A stretch of DNA of 64,000 bases from Mesostigma viride (GCA_009746045.1 RPFO01000370.1:62001-126000), one strand, 5' to 3'; positions 10,690 through 22,320 are shown, counted from the stretch's first letter. The notes: generated by a model not told the origin, from the sequence alone. Numbers and translations are program-made.

Positions 10690-10806
10690 CCTTCCACTCT
10701 TGCAGGAAGTAGCCTAGAATGTATTAAAAGCCATATGCCCTTCTCAGGGATATGTGCTACATATTCTCCCAACGGAGTTATGTTACAATTCAATTCAATT
10801 CAATAC
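10690..10806 (+). repeat. Shared retroelement 3' tail T
   Basis: Contains the block GATATGTGCTACAT...CAACGGAGTTATGTTA followed by (CAATT)n. The same block with TTTAA-type tails ends the LINE copies at 22266-22320, 22365-22450 and 38668-38735, and occurs inverted at 43432-43560. Confidence 0.7.
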
Positions 10807-11770
10807 ATGTGTGCGGGTTACGCGCGCGAAAACAGCTATCTATGACATGCGGCACAATAATGCATCATAACAAGCTATCAAAGGCTGCCAAAAGTGCTGG
10901 AATACAAACACGTTGCCTACCTGCACTGACGGAGTGGTATACTCCAAAGAAATGCCCAAAACTGGGCACTTTCAGGGCTAATACCACTCTTTACAACAGG
11001 CATGGAACTTGCTGAAATATGCATGGATAAAATCGTCATTCATAATGCATGGGATACGTATTCCGCTGCAAACAACACGCAAATACGTTGTCGTACCTGG
11101 CTCGTTCATGCCCTACCCGGATTCCGCTGGCCGGGACCCTCATATCTCACACATCCTGATGCTCTACAGGCAAAGGCCGCCATTGCCGCATACTTCATGA
11201 TCCGCCATGGCTACCAGGTCGATGTTCCGTGCAAAGATGGCCACTAAACTAGTCCGCATTCTCAGCAAACGCTGCAGCTGACGTCCCTTACCCAAACTGG
11301 ATGCCCGGGCAGGCGCAGATTGCCCGGCCATAGGGAGAAAATCGACCTATGATAAGCTATGACTCATCTGGAACTGACGACCAGGAAAGTCATATTTTCC
11401 TACCTGTATTTTCCTAACCCTATAAATCTGGCGGTGCCTGACCTACGAAAATCATGCATCGTCATTCTGAGCAACATTCTGAACCGTTTCAAGCCGTGAG
11501 ACGCAAAAATTTCGTGACAGCGGCACGTTGGCAGCCATATCTCATTACGCGCGCGCGAGCGAAATTTTCCCGCCAAAGTCACGTGATACATTCTCAATGC
11601 ACGCTGTAATTACCAGGCTATGGCGAATATTACCCCCAAACCTATGCATCACCTTCGTCCCTAAGTGTTCCCAGACCCACCGGACCATGCACTGGTCAAC
11701 ATCCGTCACAGGTGGCGCGGCGCTCACGGCGCGGCGCGAAATTTGACCGTTAGTCAAACTACCCGACAGG
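10807..11770 (+). repeat. Dispersed repeat E, copy 1
   Basis: Matches the reverse complement of 42180-43000. Shared landmarks are GTTACGCGCGCG, GGGCACTTTCAGGGCTAATACC, CCGGCCATAGGGAGAAAATCGA and GAGCAACATTCTGAACCGTTTC. It has no coding signal. In copy 2 it lies directly beside repeat R; here the two are about 2 kb apart with the LINE ORF1 and SINE between them. Confidence 0.75.
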
Positions 11771-11781
11771 TCGGGTAGTTT
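11756..11781. repeat. Perfect 12-bp inverted repeat
   Basis: AAACTACCCGAC and GTCGGGTAGTTT are separated by 2 bases, at the right end of repeat E. It may be the element's terminal structure. Confidence 0.5.
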
Positions 11782-13085
11782 ACGGACTATGGGTTAACAA
11801 AGAAAGGGGGTATATTGTGCGCCAAGTATCCTGTGCTTCCTGCTGATCACCCTTCAGAAAAGCCCTCTTGAAATCTACCAACACAGAGCTATAGGGTATC
11901 CCCTTGTTCAGAAAAGACAAGTAAATGCACAACAAAATCCTCCATGTATCATGCAGCATCCCTAGCTGGTGTGTAAAGCTCCTCATCTGCTAACTGCATG
12001 TCCAGTGCCATGGTACTCAGTCACAACTGGTCTAACATGTGGCACCTGCACGCCATCCACCTCCTTGAGCTTGAGGACAAACATCAATCTGAGCAGCTGG
12101 TGATCCTCAGGGAGGACATCCACAGGGCTCTGCACATGCAGTTGGCAACTATCCACTCATGCCCAGAAGCAACAAAGCCAAGAGTCCATGCCTTAGCCAT
12201 CTTGGGGCTTTGCATCATCTCCACTAGCTTGCGCCAAGGTACAGGACTCGTTCCTGGGATCTGGTACCTCTGCACACCCAACTCACGTGGGTCAAACGTA
12301 GTAGGGAGGATCAGCAGGTCCCCAGCAATGGGCTCCTTTGTATCAGGACCCTCTGCCTCTTGACCCCTCACAGCCCTGACAGCCACACTAAGACCCTGGG
12401 AGTAGCGATATCTCTGCAAGGGAAGGCGGCCCTGCCCCTCTAATGCTAGTTCCTCAGAGGATATCCTCACCCCTGGTAAGCACAAGAAGTTCTGACCTAG
12501 CTATAGAATGGCAGGCCCCTGATACCCTTCTACCACACTGAACGTGCATGGTGGGCACCCCCAGGATAGGCACACTCACTTCTCCCAAGATCTTCATGGA
12601 CACATTCCCAGAGAAATCAGACACAGCTAGGCAGCTAGGGGATGACCACTGCAAGCCTGCAGCATCCTCTACTCTTAGAATGGACACCTGCGAGTTGGTA
12701 TCCACCTCTAGTGCTGGTGCCCCACATGATGACCCCCATCCCGTGAGCTTAGATATATACCTTGGGATCACGCTTGCTGTTCTGCAGAGCTCGAATGATG
12801 TCCACCATAAGCAGCCCCCTGGACTGTGGTGCAGCCCTGGCCACCTCTGGCCTTGTGACAGACGTCTCAGCAGACTCCTGCTCACCCTCATCCATCCAGG
12901 ACAGACCATAGTCGAAGCATGGCGGGTTAGCATCTTCTGCCTGGCTCTCATCCTGCTCATCTCCCTCCAAGGGAGGATCAGGGCCGTCTTCAGGCCAGAT
13001 TGCACTTGGCCTTCTCTCCTTGAGGTGAGCCCAGGATAGCCTGTACACGATTATAATTGGGATTACTCTCCAAAGCCACCAGACA
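11780..13085 (-). pseudogene. Strongly decayed retroelement Pol (copia-like)
   Basis: Short minus-strand pieces in different frames suggest a copia RT N-terminus. VPWRKLVEMMQSPKMAKAW is like the 'P.s..eAm.sp.a..W' entry motif. A frame near 12050 reads LMFVLKLKEVDGVQV, like 'WVFKLK...DG', and at about 11870 FKRAFLKGD is like the copia 'DVKTAFLNG' motif. Stops and frame changes occur throughout. The family call is tentative. Confidence 0.38.
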
Positions 13086-13092
13086 AGAATGG

Positions 13093-13759
13093 TGTTACGG
13101 CCCAGACCTTTGTATGGGCGTAACAATGCCTTCAATAAATAAGTCGAAAGTCATTTGTTATTCGTTTGGGACTTTCGATAGCTCGCTTTCATAGTCCGCC
13201 GGACTATAGGACTCAATTCGGGACTTATTTGGGAATTTGTCCTATGTTCGGGGCTTTGTGTGTTTATTTGGTACTTTGTGTGTTCCGGACCAGTTATTTT
13301 GGGCCTAGCCAGAAGTACGAGATCTTCTAGGGGCCGGGCCGGCCCTAGACGTCATACAGAACCTATTGGGGCTTGACGGCAGTATCTGGAAGATCGGCGC
13401 GCATGTCGGCGCGCCTGCACACCAACTTGCCAGCTTGGTAGCGCAGCTAGGTGAAATTGGTCTGTGGACGATGGACTCTCTCTCTTTGGTTTGATGATTA
13501 ATGAAACGAGTGTTGACGACTCTCTCAGACCAAGGGGCACTAATCCGGATGCCATTTGCCTCATGACATGCCGTGTTATATAGCTAGATTAATTAATCAT
13601 GCTATAAGGCCTAGCTGAGGATAAACCGCTGCTCAGTTAGTCAATTTACTGCGATCTTTGCTTGCTATCGCGGTACGCGGATGCGCGGCTATGCCGGCTT
13701 ATTAAACTGCACCTTATACTAGATTAGATCTTTCGCACCGTCCGGCTCGGGACGTAACA
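13093..13759 (+). repeat. Gypsy 5' LTR
   Basis: A 667-bp segment with a perfect 7-bp terminal inverted repeat TGTTACG/CGTAACA, directly followed by a PBS-like sequence. There is no second copy in the window to compare. Confidence 0.72.
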
Positions 13760-13760
13760 C

Positions 13761-13772
13761 TGGATCGGAGGT
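13761..13772 (+). other. Gypsy primer binding site (probable)
   Basis: TGGATCGGAGGT begins 2 bases after the LTR end. It equals the copia PBS TGGTATCGGAGG with one T missing, so initiator tRNA-Met priming is likely. Confidence 0.45.
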
Positions 13773-14473
13773 AGTTCTAGAGGTTTTCCACAGGTGCTCG
13801 CGAAGAGCCCTTGTGTTTAAGCCGCAAGGTGCATTCTTAATAGCGCAGGGCCTGCGCAGGACCGGCCCAATATTTAGTGAGATAGAAAGCCGAGTTCGAC
13901 CCGCCAGCCTGGGCAGCTGGCTGTGGTGAAAGGCGGCATCGTCTAGCTGAAAGGGCGGTCATAGTGTAGGGCTTAGAAGCATCACCTGTCGACTGGGCAC
14001 CGACGGGGAGCTCGGCTCTGCACCACTACAAGGAATCGGCGCCACAAGCTAGGGAGGAAAGTCGGCTGCGCAACGCCAAGGTACGTTTTGTCATGCAGTA
14101 TGTGGTAGTAGCTTGCAGCCAACCGCTTTGCTCCGACTCTCTTACCTGCAACGCGTGAGGTGATGTGCGCCCATCCTTGTTGTTTTGTTTGTGAATTTGT
14201 CGTTTCTGTGACGTATTGTGACTAGCGTCCTGGCTGCGAAAGCTGTGGGCGCTGGTAGGGTGGTTTCCGTGGCTTCGTCCTTGCGAAAAGGCGGGCAGTT
14301 ATCACGGAGGCTACCCTCTTGTATGGAATTAGGGGCGCGAAGCTCCTGATTTCTGTGATAGTGATTAGATTAGAGCCAGTTGGCATCCCCCCCTGTGACA
14401 GGTCACACACTAGAGGTAAAAAGGTTCCTTTCTCTTTTCTATCTCTGTCTGCTGGCAATAGACAACGTGTGTG
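13773..14473 (+). other. Gypsy leader, non-coding
   Basis: About 700 bp between the PBS and the first ORF. A 206-codon frame on the opposite strand at 14222-14842 covers the hybrid-binding ORF and has no domain, so I treat it as a shadow. Confidence 0.5.
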
Positions 14474-14884
14474 ATGGCTAATAGTAATAATAGAAATAAT
14501 ATTAGATATAATAATGGACTTGGGGGTTGGGATAGTGATGTATCTAGGCAACTTTACTATGCTGTGGCACATGATGGAGGCACAGGGAAAGTAGGTATTT
14601 TCTATAGCTGGGTAGACTGCAAGAACTATATAGTGGATAGGCATAGGGCTATCTTTAAGGGATTCAAGACAGCATGGGAAGCAGATAGGTTTATCCAGGA
14701 ATACATGACACGTCCAGTAGGCTTGCACGTAGAGGCACCACCTCAGGAGATTAGGACTCGCCCAATGCCTAGGGGGCGTAGCTGTGCAACAGTAGAGAGC
14801 AGGACGGGGGACACACAGGCTGTCACAGTCACGTTCAGCCAACTCACTGTCAGCACCCCACCTAGGCAGCCACCTAGTTTCTAG
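14474..14884 (+). CDS. RNase H1-type hybrid-binding domain protein in gypsy
   Basis: A 136-residue ORF; ATG 14474 chosen. Residues about 29-78 (YYAVAHDGGTGKVGIFYSW, DCKNYI, then FKGFKTAWEADRFIQEYM) match the RNase H1 N-terminal hybrid-binding domain, also known as the caulimovirus viroplasmin (Cauli_VI) domain. The family signature is Y-Y-A-V..G...G-I-Y..W..C, then F-K-F....EA..F. This fold binds RNA/DNA hybrids and double-stranded RNA. The C-terminal 55 residues are basic, then Ser/Thr/Pro-rich with no known domain. The ORF lies inside the retroelement, after the leader and about 160 bp before Gag, so it is probably element-encoded. Its likely role is binding element RNA or reverse-transcription hybrids. 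Confidence 0.72.
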   Translation: MANSNNRNNIRYNNGLGGWDSDVSRQLYYAVAHDGGTGKVGIFYSWVDCKNYIVDRHRAIFKGFKTAWEADRFIQEYMTRPVGLHVEAPPQEIRTRPMPRGRSCATVESRTGDTQAVTVTFSQLTVSTPPRQPPSF

Positions 14885-15046
14885 AGGAGTAGAGTACTAA
14901 TTATAATAGCTTACTATATAATAGCTACATTAGCAGAATAACGTAGGGCAGTCGCTTGGTTGATTGCTTGTGGGCATGTGCATGGCATTTTCCTCCTTCT
15001 TCCTCTCTCCTTCCTTCCTTCTCTTGTGGATGTGGTACTGGTAAAC

Positions 15047-17222
15047 ATGCCGCGGGGTAAAAAGAAGGTACGCGGCACGACTAGGAGTCATTCCGAGGAG
15101 AGAGGTGCAGACTTGGATAGGCAGGGCAGCCCAGAGTACCAAGTACAGGAGGTATCACAACAGGGCTCGTCCTACCAGCAAGGCAGTCCTGTAGGTCACC
15201 CAGGTGAGCTGGCTAGTACCTCCCGTGAGCCGCGAAGGCCACGAGGAGCGGATAGGATGGATAATAGGAGGAATACCAGCCGCAGCGAATGCAGGCTGAG
15301 TATAACCAGCTGATGGAACGGGCAGGTGATGAGACCCGGCCCAGATCGAATCCCACGAGTGCAGCCCAGCACCAGTCAGTGCAGCCGCAGCAACGCCCGC
15401 CCGGGCAGCCGCAGCAGCACCCAGTGCAGTCCCCACAGCAGCATTCGGAACAGCAACAGCCGTTGTCGCAGCAGTGGCAGCAGCATCCAGTACAGCAGCA
15501 GCAGCCACCGCCGCCGCGCAGCAGCAACAGTGGCAGCAGCAGCCAGTACAGCAGCAGCAGCCACCGCCGCCGCGCAGCAACAGTGGCAGCAGCCGCAGCA
15601 GCTTCCGCCGTTGCAGCAGCAGCAGCAGCCGCTAAGCCAGCCGACCGGGTCGCAGATGTATGGTCCGCTTAGTCAGAACGCGACCTATTATCACGCGCAA
15701 CGTGCCCAACGATTACAACATCCCTGGGCGAGCGGTCGACGGGTTTCTTTTGGCAGTGACCTGCAGTCCAATGCGACATCGCTGTGGACCCAGGACGAGG
15801 CTAGGGTTCCACCGCCGGTATACGATGAGGGGGCCCGCGTCGTCCCATCCGGCGCGCAATGTCCCAGCAGCCGGACCTGCGCGGCCGAGCGTGTCGCATG
15901 GCAATAACCTCAACTTGAGTCGCATGGCACCCAGTGATCCTGGCTACGCGCATCCCTCGTCTGTCTGGCTACAACGCAGCGCGACTAGGTCAGCGCCTGC
16001 ATCGGCAGATGACTCGTTGTCGATCTTTAATGTTCCGCCGTATCGCGCAGTGGGCGGACCTCGGGCCGACGCGTTTAAGGCGCCGCCCATGCCTGACTTT
16101 AAACCAGTGCCCAAGCTGCGCGCGACTATGAACCCTCGCGAGATCGACGAATGGACGCGTATGTGGGTACAGATCTACTGGGCGTGGTGCAACCACAATG
16201 GGTGGGAGCTAGCTACCGAGGTTCTTATCTCCTACGTCGTCACCAACTGCATGGATCCCTCAGTGGTCGGCATACTCAACTGTGAGAGTGTCGCGTCGCG
16301 CTTGTACCCTCGCACAGTAGAGGAGCTACTAGAGCGCATTGAGCGCAAGCTGGTGCCCCCTGACTGGAAGCTCCACGAGCGTCTGGCTTTTGCCAAGCTA
16401 CGCCAAGGCACCACACCGTTCCGCGAGTTTCTGACAGAGTTTGAAGCATTCTCGGCTCGCCTTGAGGACTTGACCTGGACCGAATATAGGTCGCGGTTCA
16501 TTGAGGCGCTGAGTCCGGAGCTCCTAGATGAGGTGCTAAAGCGCTTTGCTGAGATACCGTGGGAGCAGTGGGATGTGATCGAGATCCAGCAGTACCTTCT
16601 AAAGGTGTCAGATGTGCTCGCACGCCGCCGCGCAGCGGTCACCTATCGGCATGCTGCTGCTGCACCGCGTCGCGTCCACTTCACTACGGTGGACCAAGAT
16701 GGGTCCTCTGAGGACATTATCGACCACGAGCAGGAGGACGGCGAGTATGAAGCGCCCCAGGTCAATGCAATCGATGCGTCCAAGGCGCGATGCTTCCGGT
16801 GCGGCGAGGTCGGTCATCTCAAGAAGGACTGCACGCGACCACCACGGGATCGCGATCGTGGCGACGAGCAGACGTCACCCCGTTTCTCCGGGCCTGCCTT
16901 CGGTAAGCGCCCGGAACAAGCACGGCGCCCAGACCGGCCTCGCAACGCGGGCGAGCGCGCAGCCAAGTTGCAGGACGCCCGGCAGCGTCCCACGCAGCAC
17001 CAGACGCCCCGCGCTACGGGTCCTTCGTTCCAGCGGGTGAACCGCGAGTTGAATGAGTTGTTCTCACAGCAACAGGACTCGGGTAATGGCGCCTCGGGGG
17101 TTATGGATGGCAAGGCGGTCGCCGGCTATGGGCATGGCGACGAGGAGGATGAGGTAGAGGGGGAAGAGTGGACCGGGCGGTCGAACGAGGCGGTCTCCCG
17201 GCCCTCCGTTCCTCGTGCGTAG
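15047..17222 (+). pseudogene. gag: Gypsy Gag, frame-disrupted N-terminus
   Basis: Starts at MPRGKKKVRG (15047). It passes through a Gln/Ser/Pro-rich, CAG-repeat-rich region (15360-15640) that must be read across three frames, and settles in the frame open to 17222. That frame holds the Gag core (about 16050-16620: KAPPMPDFKPVPKLR, then a helical 'WTRMWVQIYWAW...RFIEALSPELLDEV' capsid-like domain) and a zinc knuckle CFRCGEVGHLKKDC at about 16790-16832, then a basic Arg/Pro tail. The frame changes lie in repetitive CAG DNA, where replication slippage or assembly error is easy. Confidence 0.78.
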
Positions 17223-20200
17223 TGTCCCTGCCTACACGGATAGAGGTAGATGTAGGACAGGTAGATAAGATAGCGCAAGTCAATAACGTCGGGCAGATAG
17301 ACAGCTTAGATAAGGACACCCCGTTGGTAGCGAATACCAGCGTGGGCGCAGAATCAGTCGTTACAGTAGATAGTCGCACCCCGCTTGTAGCGAATACAAG
17401 TGCGGATGCATCCTTGGGCGAGACTTCTGCTCCAAACACGCAGCCGGCCACGGGTAGCGCAGCGAGCTCCGACCAGCCTACGCGCGCAACTCCGGCTGGT
17501 ACCCGCAACTTGCTCCTGTTTAGGGGAGGTCTGGCTGTACCGGGATCAGCATTAGACCCCTACCTCAAGGACAAGACCGTCATGGACGTGCAGTTCATGG
17601 TGGACACGGGTGCGTCTACGTCGTTCATCAACGAGGCATTGGCGCGTCGCGCAGGATACGACATCCGGCCACATGCGACAGTGGTGAATGTGACCTATTC
17701 AGATGGTCGCAAGAGCCCCTCGCCTGGTCGGGTTGATATCAAGGCTGTGATTCAAGGCATCCCTGTGGAGCTCACAGCCACGGTCGCACCGCTGGGAGCT
17801 GCCGACATCATCATCGGCATCGACTGGCTGGACGCGCAGGATGTGGACATTAGCATTCGGCGTCGCGTGGTGTGGTTCCCTGACGGTTCCTTTTGGAGCC
17901 CTGTCAGCGAATACCAAGTGCAGGGCCCCGACGTGCATAACATCACGCACGAGCGGGAAGTCACCCAGCCCCGCAACGCCTCGCAGATCCTCATGAGCCT
18001 CAAGTCACTGGAGAGTAAGCTGCGTCGAGGCAAGGAGTACTACATGTACCGTCTTGACCTCTCCAACATAGAGGTTCTCCTTAATGAGATCGGCGTGGGG
18101 TTTACACCCGAGGAGACGGAGCGTTATAACGCGGTTCTAGCGCGACGGGAGAAGCTCTTTGACGAAAGCAAGCAGGAGTTTCCCCCGCACCGCTCAGTGC
18201 TCCACCGCATCCAGGTGAAGGAGGGCTATGGTCCCACGTCCTCCCCCATGTACCGCATGGGTCCAGTTGAGCTGGTGGAGCTGAAGAAGATCTTGATGGC
18301 GCTCTTGGAGCGGGGTCTCATCGAGCCTAGCAATAGCCCCTTCTCGGCTGGTGTGCTACTGGTCCCTAAGCCTGGGGGCAAGTGGCGGCTCGTCACGGAC
18401 TACCGGAAGCTCAATGCTATCACGGTAAAGTCCAAGTACCCCCTTCCGCGCATCGACGATATCTTCAACCGCGTCCAAGGAGCCACGTGCTTTACAGTCC
18501 TAGACTGCGCGGATGGCTTCTGGCAGCTTCGCATCGCCCCGGAGGATTGTCACAAGACGGCGTTCAACACGCCCTTTGGGCATTACCAGTTTCGGGTGGC
18601 CGCGATGGGTTTGTGCAATTCCCCCGCGAGCTTCCAGATGCTCATGAACGACATCCTCCGCCCTGTCATGGGAACCGCGCATCTTCCGCAGGTTTCCCGT
18701 GACCTCAAGGACCCCAACAGGGGCGTGAAGCCCCCGTGGTCCTACAAGCGCACATGCGCTCTCGCGTACCTGGACGACATCCTCGTGTACTCCAAGACTT
18801 TCGAGGATCACTTAGAGGACGTCGACACAGTGTTGCGCATTATGGAAGAGGAGCATCTTTCGGTCCGCAAGGCCAAGGTCCGCGCTGGACGCAGCGTGCC
18901 CTTTTTGGGTCACACCCTCTCTGCCGCTGGCGTCGCGACGGACCCCGCAAGATTGCTTCCATCCAACAGTGGCCGACCCCGACCGACGTCAAGGGTGTGC
19001 GCAGCTTTTTGGGTATCGCGTCATACTACCGACGCTTTATCCCCCGCTTCGCGACAATAGCTGCCCCCATCAACGCCCTCCTCAAGAAGGGTGTTCCCTT
19101 TGTCTGGTCGGAACCGTGCCAGCAGGCCTTCGAGGCCCTCAAGCACAGCTTGACCACAGCACCCGTGCTCGCTATCCCGGATCCGTCAAGGCCCTTTGTG
19201 GTGGCCACGGACGCGAGCAAGGTTGCGATTGGCGGCGTCCTCCTGCAGGACCAGGGTCAGGGGTTACAGCCGGTTGAGTATATCTCCCGCACCATGATCC
19301 CCGCCGAGCGTAACTACCCGGTGCATCAGCAGGAGCTTCTTGCTGTGGTCTACTGCTGTCACACTTGGCGCCATCATCTTCTCGGGGCTCAGTTTGACGT
19401 TGCGATTAGCGAGCAGGGGGACCTTGATCCCCACCGGCTGATCATCCACACGGACCATCGGCCCCTCACGCATCTGCTCGCCCAACCTAACTTGACGCCC
19501 CGTCAGGCGCGGTGGATGGAGTACTTGTCTCAGTTTGCCCCTTTCAAAATTCAGTACGTGAAGGGTGCAGAGAATGTGGTCCCGGACGCCCTTTCTCGGC
19601 GGGCGGACTACGCAGATTTTTATGAGACTATGGACGTACTTCACACCACATGTGGCTCCGCGCAGGAGCCTGGCTCGCCTTGTGGCGACCCAGGGTCGCC
19701 GCACAGTCGCTATCTGTTCCACACCGGTCGCACGACCCAGGACGACCTGTCTCCCGACTGGGAGGCCGCGCGCGAGGACGTGCGCGCCCCCGGGGAAAGG
19801 GAGGGGTCCCGGTCACGAGTGCCACTCAGCCACGTGGTACCGGCTCAGGGAATTTTTCACCTGCAGCGCATCGGGCCCCCTACCATTTTTTCGGAGTACG
19901 TGCACCAAACCCTTGAGGAGGAGGCGGACACGTACACGATCACTTCTGTCCTGGAGACGTTGATTAGTCGGTTCACTGTCACGGAGCCCGCGGCCTTAGA
20001 GGCAATCAGGTCGCACCCCGAGCAGATGGGCAGGCTCCCGTGCAAGTTCCAGGACGGGCGACTCTACGTCATGGTGAGGCCAGACTGCTGGCGCCTGTAC
20101 GTCCCGGAGATCTGTCGAGCGGCTCTGCTCCATGAGCTCCATGACTCTCTCGCCGGTGGCCACCAGGGGATCCACCGCTTGCTGCCACGGGCCCGAAAGA

Positions 20201-20737
20201 ACTTCTATTGGCCAGGCATGCGAGAGTACATTGAGACGTACGTGCGCGAGTGTCCATCATGTCAGATCATGAAGTCCCGCAATACGGGCTCACAGGCGGT
20301 CCCCCAGACCCTACCAGACCCAATGGGCCCTTGGGATTCCTTGATGATGGATTTCGTTGGCCCCTTCCGGAAGACCAAGAATGGCAACAGCATGATTCTG
20401 GTTTTCCTGGAGCGCTTGACGCGCATGTGTCACCTGGCACCATGTCCGGCCGAGCTCACGGCCGAGGCTTGCGCTAAGCTATACCTTAAGCACGTGTTCA
20501 GGTACCACGGACTCAGCCGGCAATTCATATCGGACCGAGACAAGCTGTTCACGGCCCGCTTCTGGCAGGAGTTCTTTGAATACCTGGGCACCAAGGTGTC
20601 GCTGGGGACGGCATATCACAGCTCGTCCTTCCACCTGGTGGAGAGGCTGAACTGCACAGTGCAAGAGACCATGCGCTACTACACCGACGCGGTGGGAAGC
20701 AACTGGGAAGAGTTCTTGGGCTTGGCGGAGAACGCTA
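17168..20737 (+). pseudogene. pol: Gypsy Pol (PR-RT-RNase H-integrase), one frameshift, truncated
   Basis: Overlaps the end of Gag in another frame. Protease: FMVDTGASTSFI at about 17597-17632. RT begins at about 18190, with FTVLDCADGFWQLRI near 18500 and catalytic YLDDILVYS near 18770-18796. The frame changes by one base at about 18945 and continues as KIASIQQWPTPTDVKGVR. RNase H: VVATDASKVAIGGVLL (about 19200) and IHTDHRPLTHLL (about 19445). The integrase zinc finger at about 20130-20270 has H, H, C and C in place (HELHDSLAGGHQGIH...CPSCQ). The catalytic DDE is D of MMDFVG (20345), D of FISDRDKLF and E of HLVERLN. A segment of about 30 residues (DLKDPNRGVKPPWSYKR) before YLDD is unusual. 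Coding similarity ends at about 20737. Confidence 0.88.
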
Positions 20738-21604
20738 TCGTTCTTGTTCTTCCCTCGGTAGAAAAAACGTTGGTAGGCGGAAATGGTTGGTGTATACTGA
20801 AAGAGTCAGTACACGGAAACTCGTCCCATGCTTTGATAAGTCTGTTCAGAGGTCAAACCTCCGATACCAATGTAACAGAATAAAATGGTGGTCTCTGCTC
20901 GATCCACTAAATGCACAGATCTTTTACCTCCTGTCATCAAAGACAGAACGGACTTATCAAACCCCAAGAGACAGGGGAGATTCCTAGCACTCTCCAGGAA
21001 TCGTAGAGGGTGGTCGTTTCCCGTCTAGAGGCCATTCCTACGAGACGGTACTTACGCGATAGAGAGCGGTGGTCCCCTTTTGGTCGGGCGTCTCTCTGCT
21101 TGTTCATACAGACACAAGACTTCCTGTCTATCGGATATGGCTGTCCAATAACAGGGCCTGAAGTGAGCATGTTTGGTTATTAGAAATAACTTCACATAAT
21201 TGGGGGTATCCGCCTGATGGCTATGGTGACAAACAGGCAAAGCTTATGTCCCCGCCGACACAGAGGAGTCCAACGCAATCCTACAGGTCTCAGCCAATCA
21301 GAACACAGATGAACCGGTAAGGTTCTCTCTCTGTATGCTTTACACCCCTAACTTACGAAAGATACTAACTGACATCAGTCAGATTACACATAGATTCCAA
21401 GGTACTGTCCCGTACCGTCCAGGGCCCAACACAAAGGACCATCAAAAGGGCACTCCGCATATAAGTCCCAAAAAGTCAAGTCAGGCCAGGAATCATTACA
21501 CTTTGGCCGTACAAAAGACTCAGCCATTTACACTGAACGCTGAACTCCAAGTTCACGTCCACTTGGATGTAACAGTATACACACTGTCAGAAAATACTGT
21601 TACA
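20738..21604 (-). mobile_element. Copia-type LTR with 5' leader fragment
   Basis: An LTR at 20871-21604 with perfect 8-bp terminal inverted repeat TGTAACAG/CTGTTACA. On the minus strand it is followed, after one base, by the PBS TGGTATCGGAGG (20858-20869) and about 120 bp of leader, then breaks against the gypsy integrase. A different family from the element at 3816, since the LTR sequences are unrelated, but with the same primer. Confidence 0.7.
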
Positions 21605-22320
21605 AAGGGCCTGGGCGAGCACTGCAAGCGCATGCTCTTCAAGGTCCTCGTCCTCACGGTGCTCACGTATAGCGCGCTGAGGCGGGGACACTCACGGACA
21701 CATTGGCGGCTAAGCTAGACGGCACGCTTTACAGGATGCTCCGACAGGTCCTGAATGTAGGGTTTTCCAAGCATAGGTCATAAGAGTCTCTGTATCAGGG
21801 TATGCCTCGTATTTCGGACGAGATTAGGCAGCGTAGGATAGCTTTTGTAGGACATCTTGCTCGCACCAGCCAGGTCGAAACCGCCCTTGGTCTGGCCGGC
21901 CCCCAGCGGCTCGGCCAACCAGGGCGGCATATCTTGACCTGGCCTGGCCCCAAGGACATTCCCAGGAAGCTGGGTAAACCTGCCATGAACTACACCCAGA
22001 TGTTGCTGGCCGACCTAGTGGTCCCAGCTCAGTTTGAACACCGCATCCACTCCCTCTTCCTTTTTTGGACTGCCATGCAGAACAAGAAGAGGTGGCAGAA
22101 GATTGTCCAGGCTCACACGCCAGCCCCTGTGGGCAAGCCCCCCCCCCCCCCAAGAGGAAGGGGCGTTTTGCTGAGTAGCGTAGTTAGGATTTTCTAGACT
22201 AGATAGCTTAGAGTTAGGTTAGGTCGATTACGCGGCTTCTCCCACCTCCACCCATCCAACATGGAATATGTGCTACACGACCTCCCAACGGAGGCATGTT
22301 ATAATTTAATTTAATTTAGC
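21605..22320 (+). pseudogene. LINE ORF2 C-terminus and 3' tail
   Basis: Pieces in neighbouring frames (about 21630-21780, then 21802-22197) read LFKVLVLTVLTYSA, TLYRMLRQVLNVGF and IRQRRIAFVGHLART. This is the C-terminal pattern of LINE reverse transcriptases ('LFKSLVLPVLLYG...RMLRRILG...IRRRRLRWLGHVLR'). The last frame stops at 22197. A 3' UTR follows with the shared tail block and (TTTAA)n at 22290-22320. It is 5'-truncated, as most LINE copies are. The copia LTR abuts its left end. Confidence 0.68.

Larger units (their letters stand above)
13093..20737 (+). mobile_element. Ty3/gypsy LTR retrotransposon, 3'-truncated
   Basis: Runs from an LTR (13093-13759) through PBS, a 700-bp leader, a small hybrid-binding ORF, Gag and Pol, in the gypsy order PR-RT-RNase H-integrase. 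Similarity stops abruptly at about 20737 inside the integrase C-terminal half, where a copia 5' leader and LTR begin in opposite orientation. The 3' LTR is absent. Several frame changes in Gag and one in Pol (about 18945) mean this copy is not functional as read, unless some are assembly errors. Confidence 0.88.

Noticed and set aside
14222-14842. 206-codon minus-strand frame
   Set aside because: Antisense to the hybrid-binding ORF, which has clear domain conservation; no domain in the antisense product.
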